Assembly: GCF_025060755.1 (NCBI RefSeq)
Contig: NZ_JANYUY010000013.1
Coordinates: forward strand, 1-64,000
Direction of reading: 5' to 3'
DNA: 64,000 bases
Source of the DNA: Paenibacillus doosanensis
GTDB taxonomy: Bacteria; Bacillota; Bacilli; Paenibacillales; NBRC-103111
In this document: piece by piece, positions 41,833 to 51,707 of the stretch
Numbering within the stretch: position 1 is the stretch's first letter
Layout: every line of letters starts with the position of its first letter
Translations under genes and position numbers: made by a program
Notes under the pieces: generated by a model
Database searches by the model: none
What the model saw: only the letters and a program-made list of their open reading frames with translations
What the model was told of the DNA's origin: nothing

Positions 41833-42040
41833 ATAGCTCGCTGCGCGCAAGCCGAGGGCTTTATCGGAAGTAAATACCTTTATCACAAGCGGCGGTTTCG
41901 ATCGATGAACGGCTGCCGGACCAGCGTTGATCCGGCGCTTCATCCGGATGGCGGCGCGAGGGGAATTAAGCATTTTACCGGGACCGGGACCCCTTCCACG
42001 CCGTCATCGCCATTTTTATTTCCCATGAAATGATTGTATC

Positions 42041-43012
42041 TTACCCGTTTTTCCAATTAACGAAAATGTTTCTGGCGCTAAGCATGAGCCAAGTGCTCAA
42101 CACGAAAGGCATTGTTAAAGCAGGGAGGCCGTAAGGCAATAACCAAGTATCTACACTGGCCGTTATCGGAACCGAGAGGACGGCTCCCAAGACTCCGGTC
42201 AATACAGCCCAGCGGGTGTCTTTGCCGCAATAAGTGATAACCCCAACAATGGTCAATACGGCATTGTACCCAAAAAGTCCCATATTGAGCAGCTCCACTT
42301 CCGCACCTAACCCCCGAGCGGTAACCCAGGCCACCATGTTCCCCAAGATAGCGTAAAGGCCCATTCTCCAACTCGCCCAAAATACGGCAATTAATATAAG
42401 AACTCCGCTCCAAAAATGGTCTTGAAAATATACTTGTCCGATTCCGCGAAGCAAGCCATCCTTCCAATCGACAATATCTGTCTCGCTAAACTTCCAGGTC
42501 GCCAGATTTTGCGGGACGAGGGATGGATTCAACGTCACATTTTCCAGCTTGTAAGGAGAAAGCAGAACGAACCAGGTAAGGATGATATAGGGAAAGGTCA
42601 ATACCGGTAGTCTGGAATTTCTCAGCACATCCATCGCAGCGGCCGTACAGACGGAGGCGACGGCTGAGCCAACCAGGGCGATAATCCAGCGGGGCCCGCC
42701 ACTCAAATTAAGCATTAACGCAATCCCGGCGAGCACCGAATTGAAGCCGAATATTCCTTGCTTCACCTTCGTTTCATCAGCGCCGCTTGCCTTGGCGATC
42801 CAAGTTCCTATGAGGGACGATGCCAGTGTAATGAGGCCTAGTCCCAAAGACGAGATCGTGATGGCCGCCCATATGATGAATCCGGTAATAGCGTTTTCGA
42901 TAAGGATGACTTGGGAAATGCCTTTGAAAGAGGACGTAATCAACGATAACCAATCGTTCTTTATTCCCGCAGCTGACTTCCCTTGATTAAGTATGGTAAC
43001 ACCCCTTTTCAA
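42041..43012 (-). CDS. Urea transporter
   Basis: 323 residues from TTG 43012, chosen because AGGAAA lies 7 bases before it; the frame is open to 43132 but without a site. About ten membrane helices in two halves, each with the family's LPxLTxP signature: SRLPVLTFPYIILTW and YGLPALTMPFVLSTW. Also typical are GFNSVLAGIAL and GYNAVLTIVGV. Members of this SLC14/Yut family are passive channels for urea across the cell membrane. It is divergent from the YheE-like gene and the urease operon, so urea import and hydrolysis are paired. No GlnR/TnrA box was seen in the divergent region. Confidence 0.88.
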   Translation of the reverse strand: MKRGVTILNQGKSAAGIKNDWLSLITSSFKGISQVILIENAITGFIIWAAITISSLGLGLITLASSLIGTWIAKASGADETKVKQGIFGFNSVLAGIALMLNLSGGPRWIIALVGSAVASVCTAAAMDVLRNSRLPVLTFPYIILTWFVLLSPYKLENVTLNPSLVPQNLATWKFSETDIVDWKDGLLRGIGQVYFQDHFWSGVLILIAVFWASWRMGLYAILGNMVAWVTARGLGAEVELLNMGLFGYNAVLTIVGVITYCGKDTRWAVLTGVLGAVLSVPITASVDTWLLPYGLPALTMPFVLSTWLMLSARNIFVNWKNG

Positions 43013-43168
43013 GCTTTTTCCTATTTTTTGTATTATTTGCGTTGGTGTTTTGGTTTTATACCTGCAAGTGATGAGGAATACTTCTAAAAGAAATTGTGGA
43101 TAAATAATACGGAAATGGGTAAAGTTAGTCAAAGCTCAAAAGGGATAACTACAATAGGAGGGATTATT

Positions 43169-43384
43169 ATGTTTGAAGAGTTTGAAGTGAAGCCGTTGTT
43201 TGAAGATCAAATTCACGAGCGATACCAGTTTTCTCTGAACCATGAAGGCAACGATTATAACGGCGTCTATCATCAAGGGGAAATTTCCTGGTTTCATCCG
43301 CTCCCGCAAAACACGCTGCACGACGAGCTTCTTGAGGAGATGGAGGCCCAGGTTCATCAAAAGATGCAGGATCACTTATCTTAG
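43169..43384 (+). CDS. DUF5342 (YheE-like) family protein
   Basis: 71 residues from ATG 43169 with AGGAGGG 7 bases upstream; the longer frame from 43094 lacks a site. The opening [21 protein letters not shown] followed by [15 protein letters not shown] matches small Bacillus proteins of the YheE (DUF5342) type, whose function is unknown. It is small, acidic and cytoplasmic. It lies 70 bases before ureA on the same strand, so it may be transcribed together with urease. Family assignment from memory of the motif. Confidence 0.6.
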   Translation: MFEEFEVKPLFEDQIHERYQFSLNHEGNDYNGVYHQGEISWFHPLPQNTLHDELLEEMEAQVHQKMQDHLS

Positions 43385-43454
43385 AACCCGATGCGAGCAT
43401 GTTTATTCGTTCCTATTTATGGAAAATATAATCCTATTGGAAGGGGGATCGAAG

Positions 43455-43757
43455 ATGTATTTGCAACCACGCGAGCAAGAAAAGCTGATGATTGTCGTCG
43501 CTGCGGACCTCGCCAAAAGAAGGAAAGAAAGAGGAGTGAAGCTGAATTATCCCGAATCGGTTTCGCTTATTACCTATGAGATTCTTGAAGGAGCGCGCGA
43601 TGGAAAAACCGTCGCAGAGCTCATGCAATACGGTACGAAAATTTTGACTCGGGACGATGTGATGGAAGGTATAGCGGAGATTATAGATGATATTCAAGTG
43701 GAAGCCACATTCCCGGACGGAACGAAGCTGGTAACCGTTCATAATCCCATTCGATAG
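43455..43757 (+). CDS. ureA: Urease subunit gamma
   Basis: 100 residues, exact family length, from ATG 43455 (AAGGGGG upstream). Characteristic pieces are [52 protein letters not shown] and [19 protein letters not shown]-type ending. The gamma subunit packs against alpha and beta to form the trimer unit that holds the nickel site. First gene of ureABCEFGD, with 18 bases to ureB. Confidence 0.96.
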   Translation: MYLQPREQEKLMIVVAADLAKRRKERGVKLNYPESVSLITYEILEGARDGKTVAELMQYGTKILTRDDVMEGIAEIIDDIQVEATFPDGTKLVTVHNPIR

Positions 43758-43775
43758 TACGGAAGGAAGTCGACT

Positions 43776-44099
43776 ATGCAGCCTGGAGAGTTAATACTTA
43801 AAGACGAAGCGATTGTGTGCAATGCAGGCCGAGCAACGAAGAAAATCACGGTACTTAACACCGGCGACCGACCTGTTCAAGTGGGCTCCCATTTTCATTT
43901 TTTTGAAGTGAACGAGTCGCTTTCCTTTCAACGTCAAGATGCGTTCGGACAAAGGCTGAACATTCCTGCCGGAGCAGCCGTTCGTTTCGAACCCGGGGAC
44001 GAGAAAGAAGTCGAGTTGGTTTGCTTTGCCGGAGAACGCCAAGTCTATGGACTGAATAATCTTACCGACGGTTCGGTAGAAAGAGGGTGTGCTCAGTGA
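43776..44099 (+). CDS. ureB: Urease subunit beta
   Basis: 107 residues. Family motifs [43 protein letters not shown] and [23 protein letters not shown] are intact. The beta subunit is structural. AAGGAAG lies about 7 bases before the ATG. Its stop overlaps the ureC start as GTGA (44096-44099), so translation is coupled. Confidence 0.96.
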   Translation: MQPGELILKDEAIVCNAGRATKKITVLNTGDRPVQVGSHFHFFEVNESLSFQRQDAFGQRLNIPAGAAVRFEPGDEKEVELVCFAGERQVYGLNNLTDGSVERGCAQ

Positions 44100-45808
44100 G
44101 TTTTCGCATGTCGCGCAAGCAGTACGCCCAAATGTACGGGCCTACCACGGGCGATGCCATTCGCTTGGCGGATACGGATTTGTATATTGAAATTGAAAAA
44201 GACCTCACTACCTATGGCGATGAGTTGGTATTCGGCGGCGGCAAAGTAGCTCGCGACGGAATGGGACAGCATCCGCTGGTCACCCGTGGCGGCGACATTC
44301 CCGATGTTGTGATCACCAACGTGGTCATCCTCGATTACACCGGTATCTATAAAGCGGATATCGGGATCCGGGACGGGAAAATCTCGGGAATAGGCAAGAG
44401 CGGCAATCCGTTGACGATGCAGGGTGTGGATATCGTTGTCGGGGCCGCTACGGAGATCATTGCCGGAGAAGGAATGATCGTTACCGCCGGAGGAATCGAT
44501 ACTCACGTTCATTTTATTAATCCCGCTCAGGTCGAAACGGCGCTGACCTCCGGAATAACTACTTTAATCGGCGGAGGAACTGGGCCTACGGCCGGTTCGA
44601 GAGCGACAACCTGCACCCCCGGGGAATGGAACATTCACCGTATGCTGGAGGCTGCCGAAGGACTGCCCATCAACGTCGGCTTTACGGGAAAAGGACACGC
44701 GGCGGCTATAGAGCCGTTGGCGGAGCAAATACGGGCCGGTGCCATCGGGCTCAAAGTGCATGAAGATTGGGGAGCTACTACATCGGCTATCGATTACTCG
44801 CTGCGGGTAGCGGATCAATACGATGTTCAAGTTGCGCTCCACTCCGATACGCTCAATGAATGCGGCTTTTTGGAAAATACGGCCAAAGCGATTAAAGATC
44901 GGGTGATTCATACATATCATACCGAAGGGGCAGGCGGCGGGCACGCGCCGGACATGATTAAGATGGCCAGCTACGCCCATGTGCTTCCTTCGTCCACCAA
45001 TCCAACTCTGCCCTACACGATTAACACGCTGGAAGAGCATCTGGATATGTTAATGGTATGCCATCACCTTAATCCGGCGGTTCCGGAAGATATCGCTTTT
45101 GCAGATTCTCGTATTCGCAAAGAAACGATTGCAGCGGAAGATATTTTACAGGACATGGGCGTATTCAGCATGACCAGCTCGGATGCCCAGGCTATGGGCC
45201 GAGTGGGTGAAGTTGTGCTGCGTACATGGCAAGTGGCGGATAAAATGAAGAAGCAGCGGGGGAAATTGCCGGGGGATCAAGGCATCGGCGACAATAACCG
45301 GGCTAGACGTTATATCGCCAAATATACGATCAATCCCGCAATAACTCATGGAGTCGCCGATTATATCGGTTCGGTTGAGGTAGGGAAAATCGCGGACCTT
45401 GTTCTTTGGAATCCGGCATTTTTTGGCGTGAAACCCGAGTTGATCCTCAAAAATGGCTTCATCGTAAATAGCTTGATGGGAGATGCCAATGCTTCGATTC
45501 CGACGCCACAGCCTATTATTTATCGGCCGATGTATGCATCATACGGTAAAGCATTGTCGAAGAGCTCGATCACTTTCGTATCTCAAGCAGCGGTCGACGC
45601 GTGTATCCCGGATAAGCTGAGACTGGAAAAGAAGGTATTGCCGGTTCACGGTATTCGCCATTTATCCAAGAAAGATATGAAATTAAATGGGGAAACGCCC
45701 GAGATCACGGTAGACCCGCAAACCTACGAAGTAAGAGTAAACGGCGAGTTGATTACGTGCGAGCCATCTGACTTATTGCCAATGGCCCAGCGATACTTTT
45801 TATTTTGA
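44096..45808 (+). CDS. ureC: Urease subunit alpha (catalytic)
   Basis: 570 residues from GTG 44096, overlapping the ureB stop by four bases. The active-site set is present: [12 protein letters not shown] (metal-binding His-x-His), [12 protein letters not shown] (the Lys carbamylated to bridge two nickels), [16 protein letters not shown], and the mobile flap region [22 protein letters not shown] with the catalytic His. It hydrolyses urea to ammonia and carbamate in the cytoplasm. Length and motifs are full; nothing is missing. Confidence 0.98.
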   Translation: MSFRMSRKQYAQMYGPTTGDAIRLADTDLYIEIEKDLTTYGDELVFGGGKVARDGMGQHPLVTRGGDIPDVVITNVVILDYTGIYKADIGIRDGKISGIGKSGNPLTMQGVDIVVGAATEIIAGEGMIVTAGGIDTHVHFINPAQVETALTSGITTLIGGGTGPTAGSRATTCTPGEWNIHRMLEAAEGLPINVGFTGKGHAAAIEPLAEQIRAGAIGLKVHEDWGATTSAIDYSLRVADQYDVQVALHSDTLNECGFLENTAKAIKDRVIHTYHTEGAGGGHAPDMIKMASYAHVLPSSTNPTLPYTINTLEEHLDMLMVCHHLNPAVPEDIAFADSRIRKETIAAEDILQDMGVFSMTSSDAQAMGRVGEVVLRTWQVADKMKKQRGKLPGDQGIGDNNRARRYIAKYTINPAITHGVADYIGSVEVGKIADLVLWNPAFFGVKPELILKNGFIVNSLMGDANASIPTPQPIIYRPMYASYGKALSKSSITFVSQAAVDACIPDKLRLEKKVLPVHGIRHLSKKDMKLNGETPEITVDPQTYEVRVNGELITCEPSDLLPMAQRYFLF

Positions 45809-45819
45809 GGTGAATGGCA

Positions 45820-46275
45820 ATGCTTATTGAAGAAGTGTTAAACAACATTAACGAGATGGCAGCCGAAGAGCTGCGGAATCGGCATATGGAAAAGGTATAT
45901 CTCGAGAGCTCCCATCTGGTCAAACGAATTCAAAGAGTGACGACGGATCACGGCAGGGAAATCGGCATCCGCTTAAAAAACGGACGCGATCTCGTGGCGG
46001 GAGATATTCTCTACATCGATGATGACAATTTGATCGTAATCGACGTCATTGCCGACGATTTGCTCGTAATTAGTCCGCGTCACATGAAGGAAATGGGAGT
46101 GATTGCCCACCAGCTCGGCAATCGCCATCTTCCTGCTCAATTCGAAGACAACGAGATGCTTGTCCAGTACGATTATCTTGTGGAGCAAATGCTCGAGGAA
46201 ATGCAAATTCCCTACAGGCGCGAGGATAAAAAAGTAAAGCATGCTTTCCGTCACATCGGACACAGTCATGACTAA
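45820..46275 (+). CDS. ureE: Urease accessory protein UreE, nickel metallochaperone
   Basis: 151 residues from ATG 45820 (GAGGTG 7 bases upstream; the ATG six bases earlier is too close to it). The N-terminal peptide-binding domain and the C-terminal metal domain ([28 protein letters not shown]) are present. The tail ends in FRHIGHSHD, with His residues suited to binding nickel, though shorter than the His-rich tails of enterobacteria. It delivers nickel to the UreFGD-apourease complex. Overlaps the ureF start by eight bases. Confidence 0.93.
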   Translation: MLIEEVLNNINEMAAEELRNRHMEKVYLESSHLVKRIQRVTTDHGREIGIRLKNGRDLVAGDILYIDDDNLIVIDVIADDLLVISPRHMKEMGVIAHQLGNRHLPAQFEDNEMLVQYDYLVEQMLEEMQIPYRREDKKVKHAFRHIGHSHD

Positions 46276-46957
46276 TCAGCAGGAGCTGGCATTGCTGCAG
46301 CTATGCGATACGAACTTTCCGACCGGGGCATTCAGTCATTCCTTCGGTCTGGAAACCTACATCCAGGAAGAAAAGATCACGAATAAAGAGAGTCTTGCGC
46401 AGTGGCTCAAAGCGTACTTACAAGAACAGCTGGTCTACGCGGACGGGCTTGCATGCCGTTTAGCCTACGAAGCTCTTGAAGCCGGCGAGCTGGACGCCGT
46501 TTGGGAACTGGACCGAAGATTGACCGTTCAAATATTGCCCCGCGAAACGAGAGAAGGCACCTATCGGATGGGGGAGCGGATGGTGGAAACCTTAAAGTCA
46601 TTATACGATGACTCGAACCTTTCTGCCTACCAGCGTCGAATCGCTGCAAAAGAAGCCTTTGGCCACCCGGCCATTGCTTTTGTCATAATAGCCCACTATT
46701 TAAGGGTCAGCCGTTCGACAGCCATGCTGTATTACTTGTATTCCTCTCTCTCGAGTCTTGTTCAAAATGCCGTAAGAGGCATTCCTTTAGGCCAGACTGC
46801 GGGACAAAAATTGTTGTATGAGATCCAGCCCTTGTTGTATGAAGCTGTAAAACGCATCGAGGATTTATCCGAGGATGATTTCGGTGCTGTCGCACCGGGC
46901 ATTGAAATGTCACAGTTACATCATGAGCGGCTGCATATCCGGATATTTATGTCTTGA
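46268..46957 (+). CDS. ureF: Urease accessory protein UreF
   Basis: 229 residues from ATG 46268, inside the end of ureE; an upstream ATG at 46241 has no better ribosome binding site. Family signatures [34 protein letters not shown] and [14 protein letters not shown] are present. UreF is a helical protein that links UreD and UreG on apourease and acts like a fidelity check of GTPase-driven nickel insertion. Confidence 0.93.
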   Translation: MTNQQELALLQLCDTNFPTGAFSHSFGLETYIQEEKITNKESLAQWLKAYLQEQLVYADGLACRLAYEALEAGELDAVWELDRRLTVQILPRETREGTYRMGERMVETLKSLYDDSNLSAYQRRIAAKEAFGHPAIAFVIIAHYLRVSRSTAMLYYLYSSLSSLVQNAVRGIPLGQTAGQKLLYEIQPLLYEAVKRIEDLSEDDFGAVAPGIEMSQLHHERLHIRIFMS

Positions 46958-46985
46958 ATGATACGTTGTGAAGGAAGTGTGCGTA

Positions 46986-47597
46986 GTGGAACCTGTGAAA
47001 ATTGGAGTCGGCGGCCCTGTCGGCGCCGGAAAAACATTGCTGATCGAGAAGCTGACCCGTCATCTCAACGATGAGATCAGCATGGCCGTAGTGACGAATG
47101 ATATTTATACGAAGGAAGACGCGAAATTTCTGATCGCGAACGGCGTGCTGCCCGCCGAACGGATTATTGGTGTCGAAACCGGGGGCTGCCCGCATACCGC
47201 GATCAGGGAAGACATCTCGATGAATGCGGCGGCGATCAATGATTTGACCCGATTGCATCCGGATGTGGAGCTTATTTTCGTAGAAAGCGGCGGCGATAAT
47301 CTGGCAGCTACCTTTAGCCCCGAATTGGTCGATTTCTCCATCTATATTATCGATGTCGCCCAAGGTGAAAAAATCCCGCGCAAGGGCGGCCAAGGAATGA
47401 TCAAATCGGATTTATTTATCATCAATAAAACCGATTTGGCGCCGCATGTGGGAGCTAATCTGGATATCATGGAATCCGATTCCAAGGTGTTCCGCGGCGA
47501 TAAGCCCTTTGTGTTTACGAATTTGAAAGAAAACGCGGGTCTTGACCGGGTTGTCGAGTGGATCAACCAGAATGCGCTGCTAACGGGCCTGGATTAA
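46986..47597 (+). CDS. ureG: Urease accessory GTPase UreG
   Basis: 203 residues from GTG 46986, with GAAGGAAG about 9 bases upstream; the frame to 46968 overlaps that site. P-loop [11 protein letters not shown], then the metal-binding [13 protein letters not shown] with the conserved Cys-Pro-His, and GTPase motifs [15 protein letters not shown] and [12 protein letters not shown]. It hydrolyses GTP to drive nickel insertion. Followed by ureD with a one-base gap. Confidence 0.95.
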   Translation: MEPVKIGVGGPVGAGKTLLIEKLTRHLNDEISMAVVTNDIYTKEDAKFLIANGVLPAERIIGVETGGCPHTAIREDISMNAAAINDLTRLHPDVELIFVESGGDNLAATFSPELVDFSIYIIDVAQGEKIPRKGGQGMIKSDLFIINKTDLAPHVGANLDIMESDSKVFRGDKPFVFTNLKENAGLDRVVEWINQNALLTGLD

Positions 47598-47598
47598 T

Positions 47599-48423
47599 AT
47601 GGACCATTGGACGGGAACATTGCGGCTAGTTACGGAGCAAAAACGAGGCCGGACTCTAGCCAAGGATGTCTATTATGACGGCGCGCTGAAGGTAACTCGC
47701 CCAACGTACCACGACGATACGGGACAAGCTTGCTATTATATCATGAATCCCGGCGGGGGATACCTAGACGGAGACCGTTACAGGATGGACATTGTGTTGG
47801 AAGAGCATGCGGATTTGCTCTTAACGACGCAAGCCGCAACGAAGGTATACAAAACGCCGAGTGAACCGGTTATCCAGGAAACGGAAATAGTATTAAAAGC
47901 AGGGAGTCTTCTCGAATACTTCCCGGACCCTCTGATCGCTTACAAGGATGCGGAATACAAGCAAAAAAATGTGATCCGTATGGAGGCGGGGGCTACCTAT
48001 ATCGGCGCAGATATTTTAACCCCTGGTTGGTCTCCGGACGGAACGGCCTTTAGCTATCGGCTGCTGCAGTTAAAAACAGAGATTTACATAAACAACCGAT
48101 TAGCGGTGTTCGATCATCTACGGCTCGTACCCGGCCTGCAAAATCTGCGAGAGATCGGATATATGGAAGGCTTCAGCCATTTGGGCTCCATGATTGCGGT
48201 CATGGAACAGGCCGATATCGAATTTATCGACAGCCTATACCTCAAAATCGCAGATAAGGCCGAGGGATGCAGGATCGGTCTTTCCCAGCTTCCCGTTCCC
48301 GGTTTTATATTACGGGTATTCGGAACGTCTACGCAGAAGATCGAACGCATTTTTTCGGAATGTCAGACGATCCTGCGGCAACAATGGCTTGGAAAAGAGG
48401 CTGTATTTTTGCGGAAATATTAA
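47599..48423 (+). CDS. ureD: Urease accessory protein UreD
   Basis: 274 residues. Family features include LRLVTEQKRGRTLAKDVYYDGALKVTRP, MNPGGGYLDGDRYRMDIVLEEHADLLLTTQAATKVYK and EYFPDPLIAYKDAEYKQ. UreD (UreH) is the scaffold that binds apourease and UreF. Last gene of the operon ureABCEFGD, the Firmicutes order. No nickel transporter gene follows, so nickel uptake must be encoded elsewhere. A terminator lies at 48454. Confidence 0.94.
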   Translation: MDHWTGTLRLVTEQKRGRTLAKDVYYDGALKVTRPTYHDDTGQACYYIMNPGGGYLDGDRYRMDIVLEEHADLLLTTQAATKVYKTPSEPVIQETEIVLKAGSLLEYFPDPLIAYKDAEYKQKNVIRMEAGATYIGADILTPGWSPDGTAFSYRLLQLKTEIYINNRLAVFDHLRLVPGLQNLREIGYMEGFSHLGSMIAVMEQADIEFIDSLYLKIADKAEGCRIGLSQLPVPGFILRVFGTSTQKIERIFSECQTILRQQWLGKEAVFLRKY

Positions 48424-48453
48424 GGAGAATTCATAACGTTGTGAAACGCAAGT

Positions 48454-48478
48454 CCTCTGATGCCGTCAGAGGCTTTTT
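48454..48478 (+). terminator. Terminator of the urease operon
   Basis: CCTCTGA (48454-48460) pairs with TCAGAGG (48466-48472), followed by a C and five T residues, 30 bases after the ureD stop. Confidence 0.75.
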
Positions 48479-48663
48479 CCCGTGCATGGAACTGAAGTTC
48501 CGTCAACTCTCTCACCGCGCTTCGATGCATCCGGCCGGATGTTAATTTATTACCCTTAGGCTAAAAATATTCCATTTTCATTCCGGCCGAGGAGTGTGTA
48601 AAATGAGAGTACCAAGAATTGAATGGACTACACAGAAGTCAGCTTACCGGGATGTGACAACGT

Positions 48664-49983
48664 ATGAAGTTTACTATAATCCGCCGGTTGACCGCGCTTG
48701 TTTGCTCTGTTAGTTTGCTCGGTCTGCTTTGCGCTTGCGCGGGCGCCAATGACAGCGCTTCCCGAAACGGAGCGGGCAAGGGCGGCTTCGCGGACCGCAC
48801 GCTATCGGTATTTATGGGCAGAGGGCCTGCGGCGGATGTCATTAAAGCTTCTTTGCCCGAATTCGAGTCCGAGACGGGGCTCAGGGTCGACCTGCAAATT
48901 TTCTCCAATGAGCAGTTAAGCACGAAATTGACCGTTCAGCTGGATGCCGACAGTTCAAGCCCGGATGTATTCATGCTCAGGCCCTTGGAGGAGTTAAAGC
49001 TGTTTCACAAAAACGGCTGGCTGCTGCCTTTGGACGATTACGTCCGCAGGGATGCCGATTACGGGTTCGGCGATTTCTCCCCGTCCGCCATCGATTCTAC
49101 GACGGATAACGGGCAGCTTTTATCTATCCCGCTGTCCACGGAACAGCAAATTTTATACTACCGCAAAGATCTGCTGCAAAAAGCCGGGATTCCCGTACCC
49201 CGAACGTTAGACGAGCTGGAGGAGGCGGCGGCGAAGCTGCATGATCCGCAGAACGGCGTATACGGTTTTGTGGCGAGAGGGCAGAAGAACGCGCTGGTGA
49301 CGCAGCTGTCTTCGTTTATTTTCTCCGAAGGCGGGGACTTTCAGACAGGCGGGCGGGCGTCGCTGAATTCCCCGGACACGGTCAAGGGCATGACCCGGTA
49401 CGTTAATCTGCTCAAGCGTTACGGGCCTCCCGGCGTCATGAATATGGGGTGGCCGCAGGCCATGGGCATATTCGCTCAAGGCAAAGCCGCGTTCTATACC
49501 GATGCCAGCGCCATCTATAGCTCGGCCGCCGACCCGGACAAATCGGCGGTTGCCGATAAGGTGGGCTACGCCTTGTTTCCCGCCGGACAAGCGGGAGCGA
49601 AGCCCTTCAACATCACGGCCTGGGGCATGGCCATCAACGCCGCTTCCGCCAAGAAGGAAGCCGCTTGGACCTTCTTGCGCTGGGCGACGAGCAAGGATCT
49701 GGTCATGCGGTCGCAGCAAAAGGGAAATCCCGGCGCGCGCAGCTCCGTCTGGAACGATCCCCAGGGAGTAAGCGGCTTCCCGAAGGAATATATCGCCGTC
49801 GTTAACGAATCGATTCGATCGGGCGTAGGCCACGACCGGCCGCAGGTGATTAGCGTCGGCGATGCCCGCGATGTGGTCGGCGATATTGTGATCAAAGGGC
49901 TGCTGGGAGAAGATGTTCAAGAATCGGCGGATAAGGCCAACATCGAATTTCAGCTCATCATGGACAGAGACAACCAAAAATGA
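48664..49983 (+). CDS. Sugar ABC transporter substrate-binding lipoprotein (family 1)
   Basis: 439 residues. Signal peptide ends in the lipobox LCAC (LLGLLCACAGAND). Body typical of MalE-like family 1: LPEFESETGLRVDLQIFSNEQLSTKLT, DVFMLRPLEEL, SIPLSTEQQILYYRKDLLQKAGIPVPRTLDEL, and AWTFLRWATSKDLVMRSQQKGNPGARSSVWND. It is followed 9 bases later by the YesM-like kinase and then the YesN-like regulator, so one role may be to present a sugar to the sensor. It is distinct from the second binding protein at 53541, which precedes the permeases. Confidence 0.9.
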   Translation: MKFTIIRRLTALVCSVSLLGLLCACAGANDSASRNGAGKGGFADRTLSVFMGRGPAADVIKASLPEFESETGLRVDLQIFSNEQLSTKLTVQLDADSSSPDVFMLRPLEELKLFHKNGWLLPLDDYVRRDADYGFGDFSPSAIDSTTDNGQLLSIPLSTEQQILYYRKDLLQKAGIPVPRTLDELEEAAAKLHDPQNGVYGFVARGQKNALVTQLSSFIFSEGGDFQTGGRASLNSPDTVKGMTRYVNLLKRYGPPGVMNMGWPQAMGIFAQGKAAFYTDASAIYSSAADPDKSAVADKVGYALFPAGQAGAKPFNITAWGMAINAASAKKEAAWTFLRWATSKDLVMRSQQKGNPGARSSVWNDPQGVSGFPKEYIAVVNESIRSGVGHDRPQVISVGDARDVVGDIVIKGLLGEDVQESADKANIEFQLIMDRDNQK

Positions 49984-49992
49984 GGTACGCGT

Positions 49993-51699
49993 ATGCGCAT
50001 AAATATGAACACCTTCGGAAAAGTGATTACGCTCATTGTCAGCCTGCTTGTTCCCATCATCGTATTATACGGATACTCCCATCAAGTCAGTGTCGACGTC
50101 GTAAAGCAGACGGTGGAGGACGGAAACCGCAACCGTCTTTCTTTTTTTATGAGTCAGATGGAATCGATGATCGAGCAGCTGAGCCGGTATTCCGTCGTCG
50201 CCAGCAAAGATTACAGCATAACGGAATACTTGAACGGCCGCAGCCACAGTTCCCCGATCGTTCAGGTGCAGAGGCAGCAGCGGATTTCGGAGATGCTCAA
50301 TATGCAGATCGCTACCAGCAGCTGGAACAATCAGCTGATTCTATACATGACCGATTCCCGCGAAATCATCTCGACCGACTATTCCGTGGCGTATAGCGAA
50401 TCCTACCTTCGAGGCTCGGAGTTCAGGAAGTGGTCGCATCGCGCGCTGGACAACCAGACCTTCTTCTCCCGAATCAGCGAGTCGGACAAGCCGAATTTAC
50501 TCGTTGAAGTTCGCTTTGCCGACGACAATATCGAAAACATGCTGAACCTGCTCAAGCAAGGGGGAGACACCGATCCTTTTCTGTACCAGAGGGGGCAGGA
50601 GCCGCTTACCAGCCGATCGGCCAATCTGCCGCTGGTCAAGGGCGTCATCGACCAATTGGAGCGGACGCCGCTGGAGAAAGCGGCCAGCCGAACGATTACT
50701 CTAAACGGCGAGCAATATGTCGTCAATTATATCCGCTCGGAGAGCTTGGGCTGGTATCTCGTCGATTACGTCCCGCTGGAGAAAATATATTCGCCTATTA
50801 CAGTCAGCCGCAATTTATTTTACGTGATCGCCGGACTGCTGCTGCTGCTGAGCATTCTGGTTACGCTGCTGCTCTACCGCCATGTGCAAATCCCGATCCG
50901 GCTGCTTATACGCGGCGTGCAAAGAATTAAAGACGGTCAATATTCCGCGAGGCTGAAGAAGCAGCCGAACAATGAATTCGACTTCCTGTTCAACAGCTTT
51001 AACGAGATGGCGGAGCAGATTCAAGACTTGATTGAAAAGGTGTATAAAGAGACGCTTCGTTCCAAGGAGGCGACCTTGAAGCAGCTGCAAGCGCAAATTA
51101 ATCCTCATTTTTTGTATAATTGCTTATTCTATATAAAAAGCATGGCGAATCTCGGCGAGAAGGAGGCCGTAGCCGCCATGGCTTTGAATTTAGGCGAGTA
51201 TTACCGTTATGCGACCCGCACGGAGAAGCAGATGACCACGCTCAGGGAAGAGCTGAAGCTGGTCGAAAATTATTTGATCATCCAAAACCTGCGCATGGAG
51301 CGGTTCCACTATGAAATCGACATACCGGAAGCTATGCTGGATTTGACCATTCCGAGGCTCGTGCTGCAGCCTCTTGTCGAGAATGCGATCGTGCACGGAA
51401 TCGAGAATAGTCCGGCGTTCGGACTGATTGCCATTTCCGGAGAGAGCCGGGACGGGCTCCACCGCATCATCGTGGACGACAACGGATCGGGGATTACCGA
51501 GGAAGGCATGTGCCGGCTGCAGAAGGAAATGACGATGCCGATGGGCGAAGATACCGGGTGCGGTCTGTGGAATATACACCAGAGGCTGTCCCAAATGTAC
51601 GAAGGGCGTTCGGGCCTGAGCTTCTCCCCGTCACCAATGGACGGATTCCGTGTCGTTATGGCATGGGAGGACCGGCAAAATACGCATAAGGAAAGGTGA
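49993..51699 (+). CDS. YesM-family sensor histidine kinase
   Basis: 568 residues. Membrane helix at about 8-25, extracellular sensor (about 30-275), second helix (about 277-297, LFYVIAGLLLLLSILVTLLLYR), HAMP (about 300-352), then the His_kinase (LytS/YesM type) phosphoacceptor segment LQAQINPHFLYNCLFYIKSM and the ATPase with VENAIVHGIE and DDNGSGITEEG. It autophosphorylates on the His of the QINPHFLYN motif and passes phosphate to the regulator encoded next. The stop overlaps the start region of that gene. High certainty for family; the ligand is inferred to be a sugar. Confidence 0.94.
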   Translation: MRINMNTFGKVITLIVSLLVPIIVLYGYSHQVSVDVVKQTVEDGNRNRLSFFMSQMESMIEQLSRYSVVASKDYSITEYLNGRSHSSPIVQVQRQQRISEMLNMQIATSSWNNQLILYMTDSREIISTDYSVAYSESYLRGSEFRKWSHRALDNQTFFSRISESDKPNLLVEVRFADDNIENMLNLLKQGGDTDPFLYQRGQEPLTSRSANLPLVKGVIDQLERTPLEKAASRTITLNGEQYVVNYIRSESLGWYLVDYVPLEKIYSPITVSRNLFYVIAGLLLLLSILVTLLLYRHVQIPIRLLIRGVQRIKDGQYSARLKKQPNNEFDFLFNSFNEMAEQIQDLIEKVYKETLRSKEATLKQLQAQINPHFLYNCLFYIKSMANLGEKEAVAAMALNLGEYYRYATRTEKQMTTLREELKLVENYLIIQNLRMERFHYEIDIPEAMLDLTIPRLVLQPLVENAIVHGIENSPAFGLIAISGESRDGLHRIIVDDNGSGITEEGMCRLQKEMTMPMGEDTGCGLWNIHQRLSQMYEGRSGLSFSPSPMDGFRVVMAWEDRQNTHKER

Positions 51700-51707
51700 G
51701 AGGCGGC

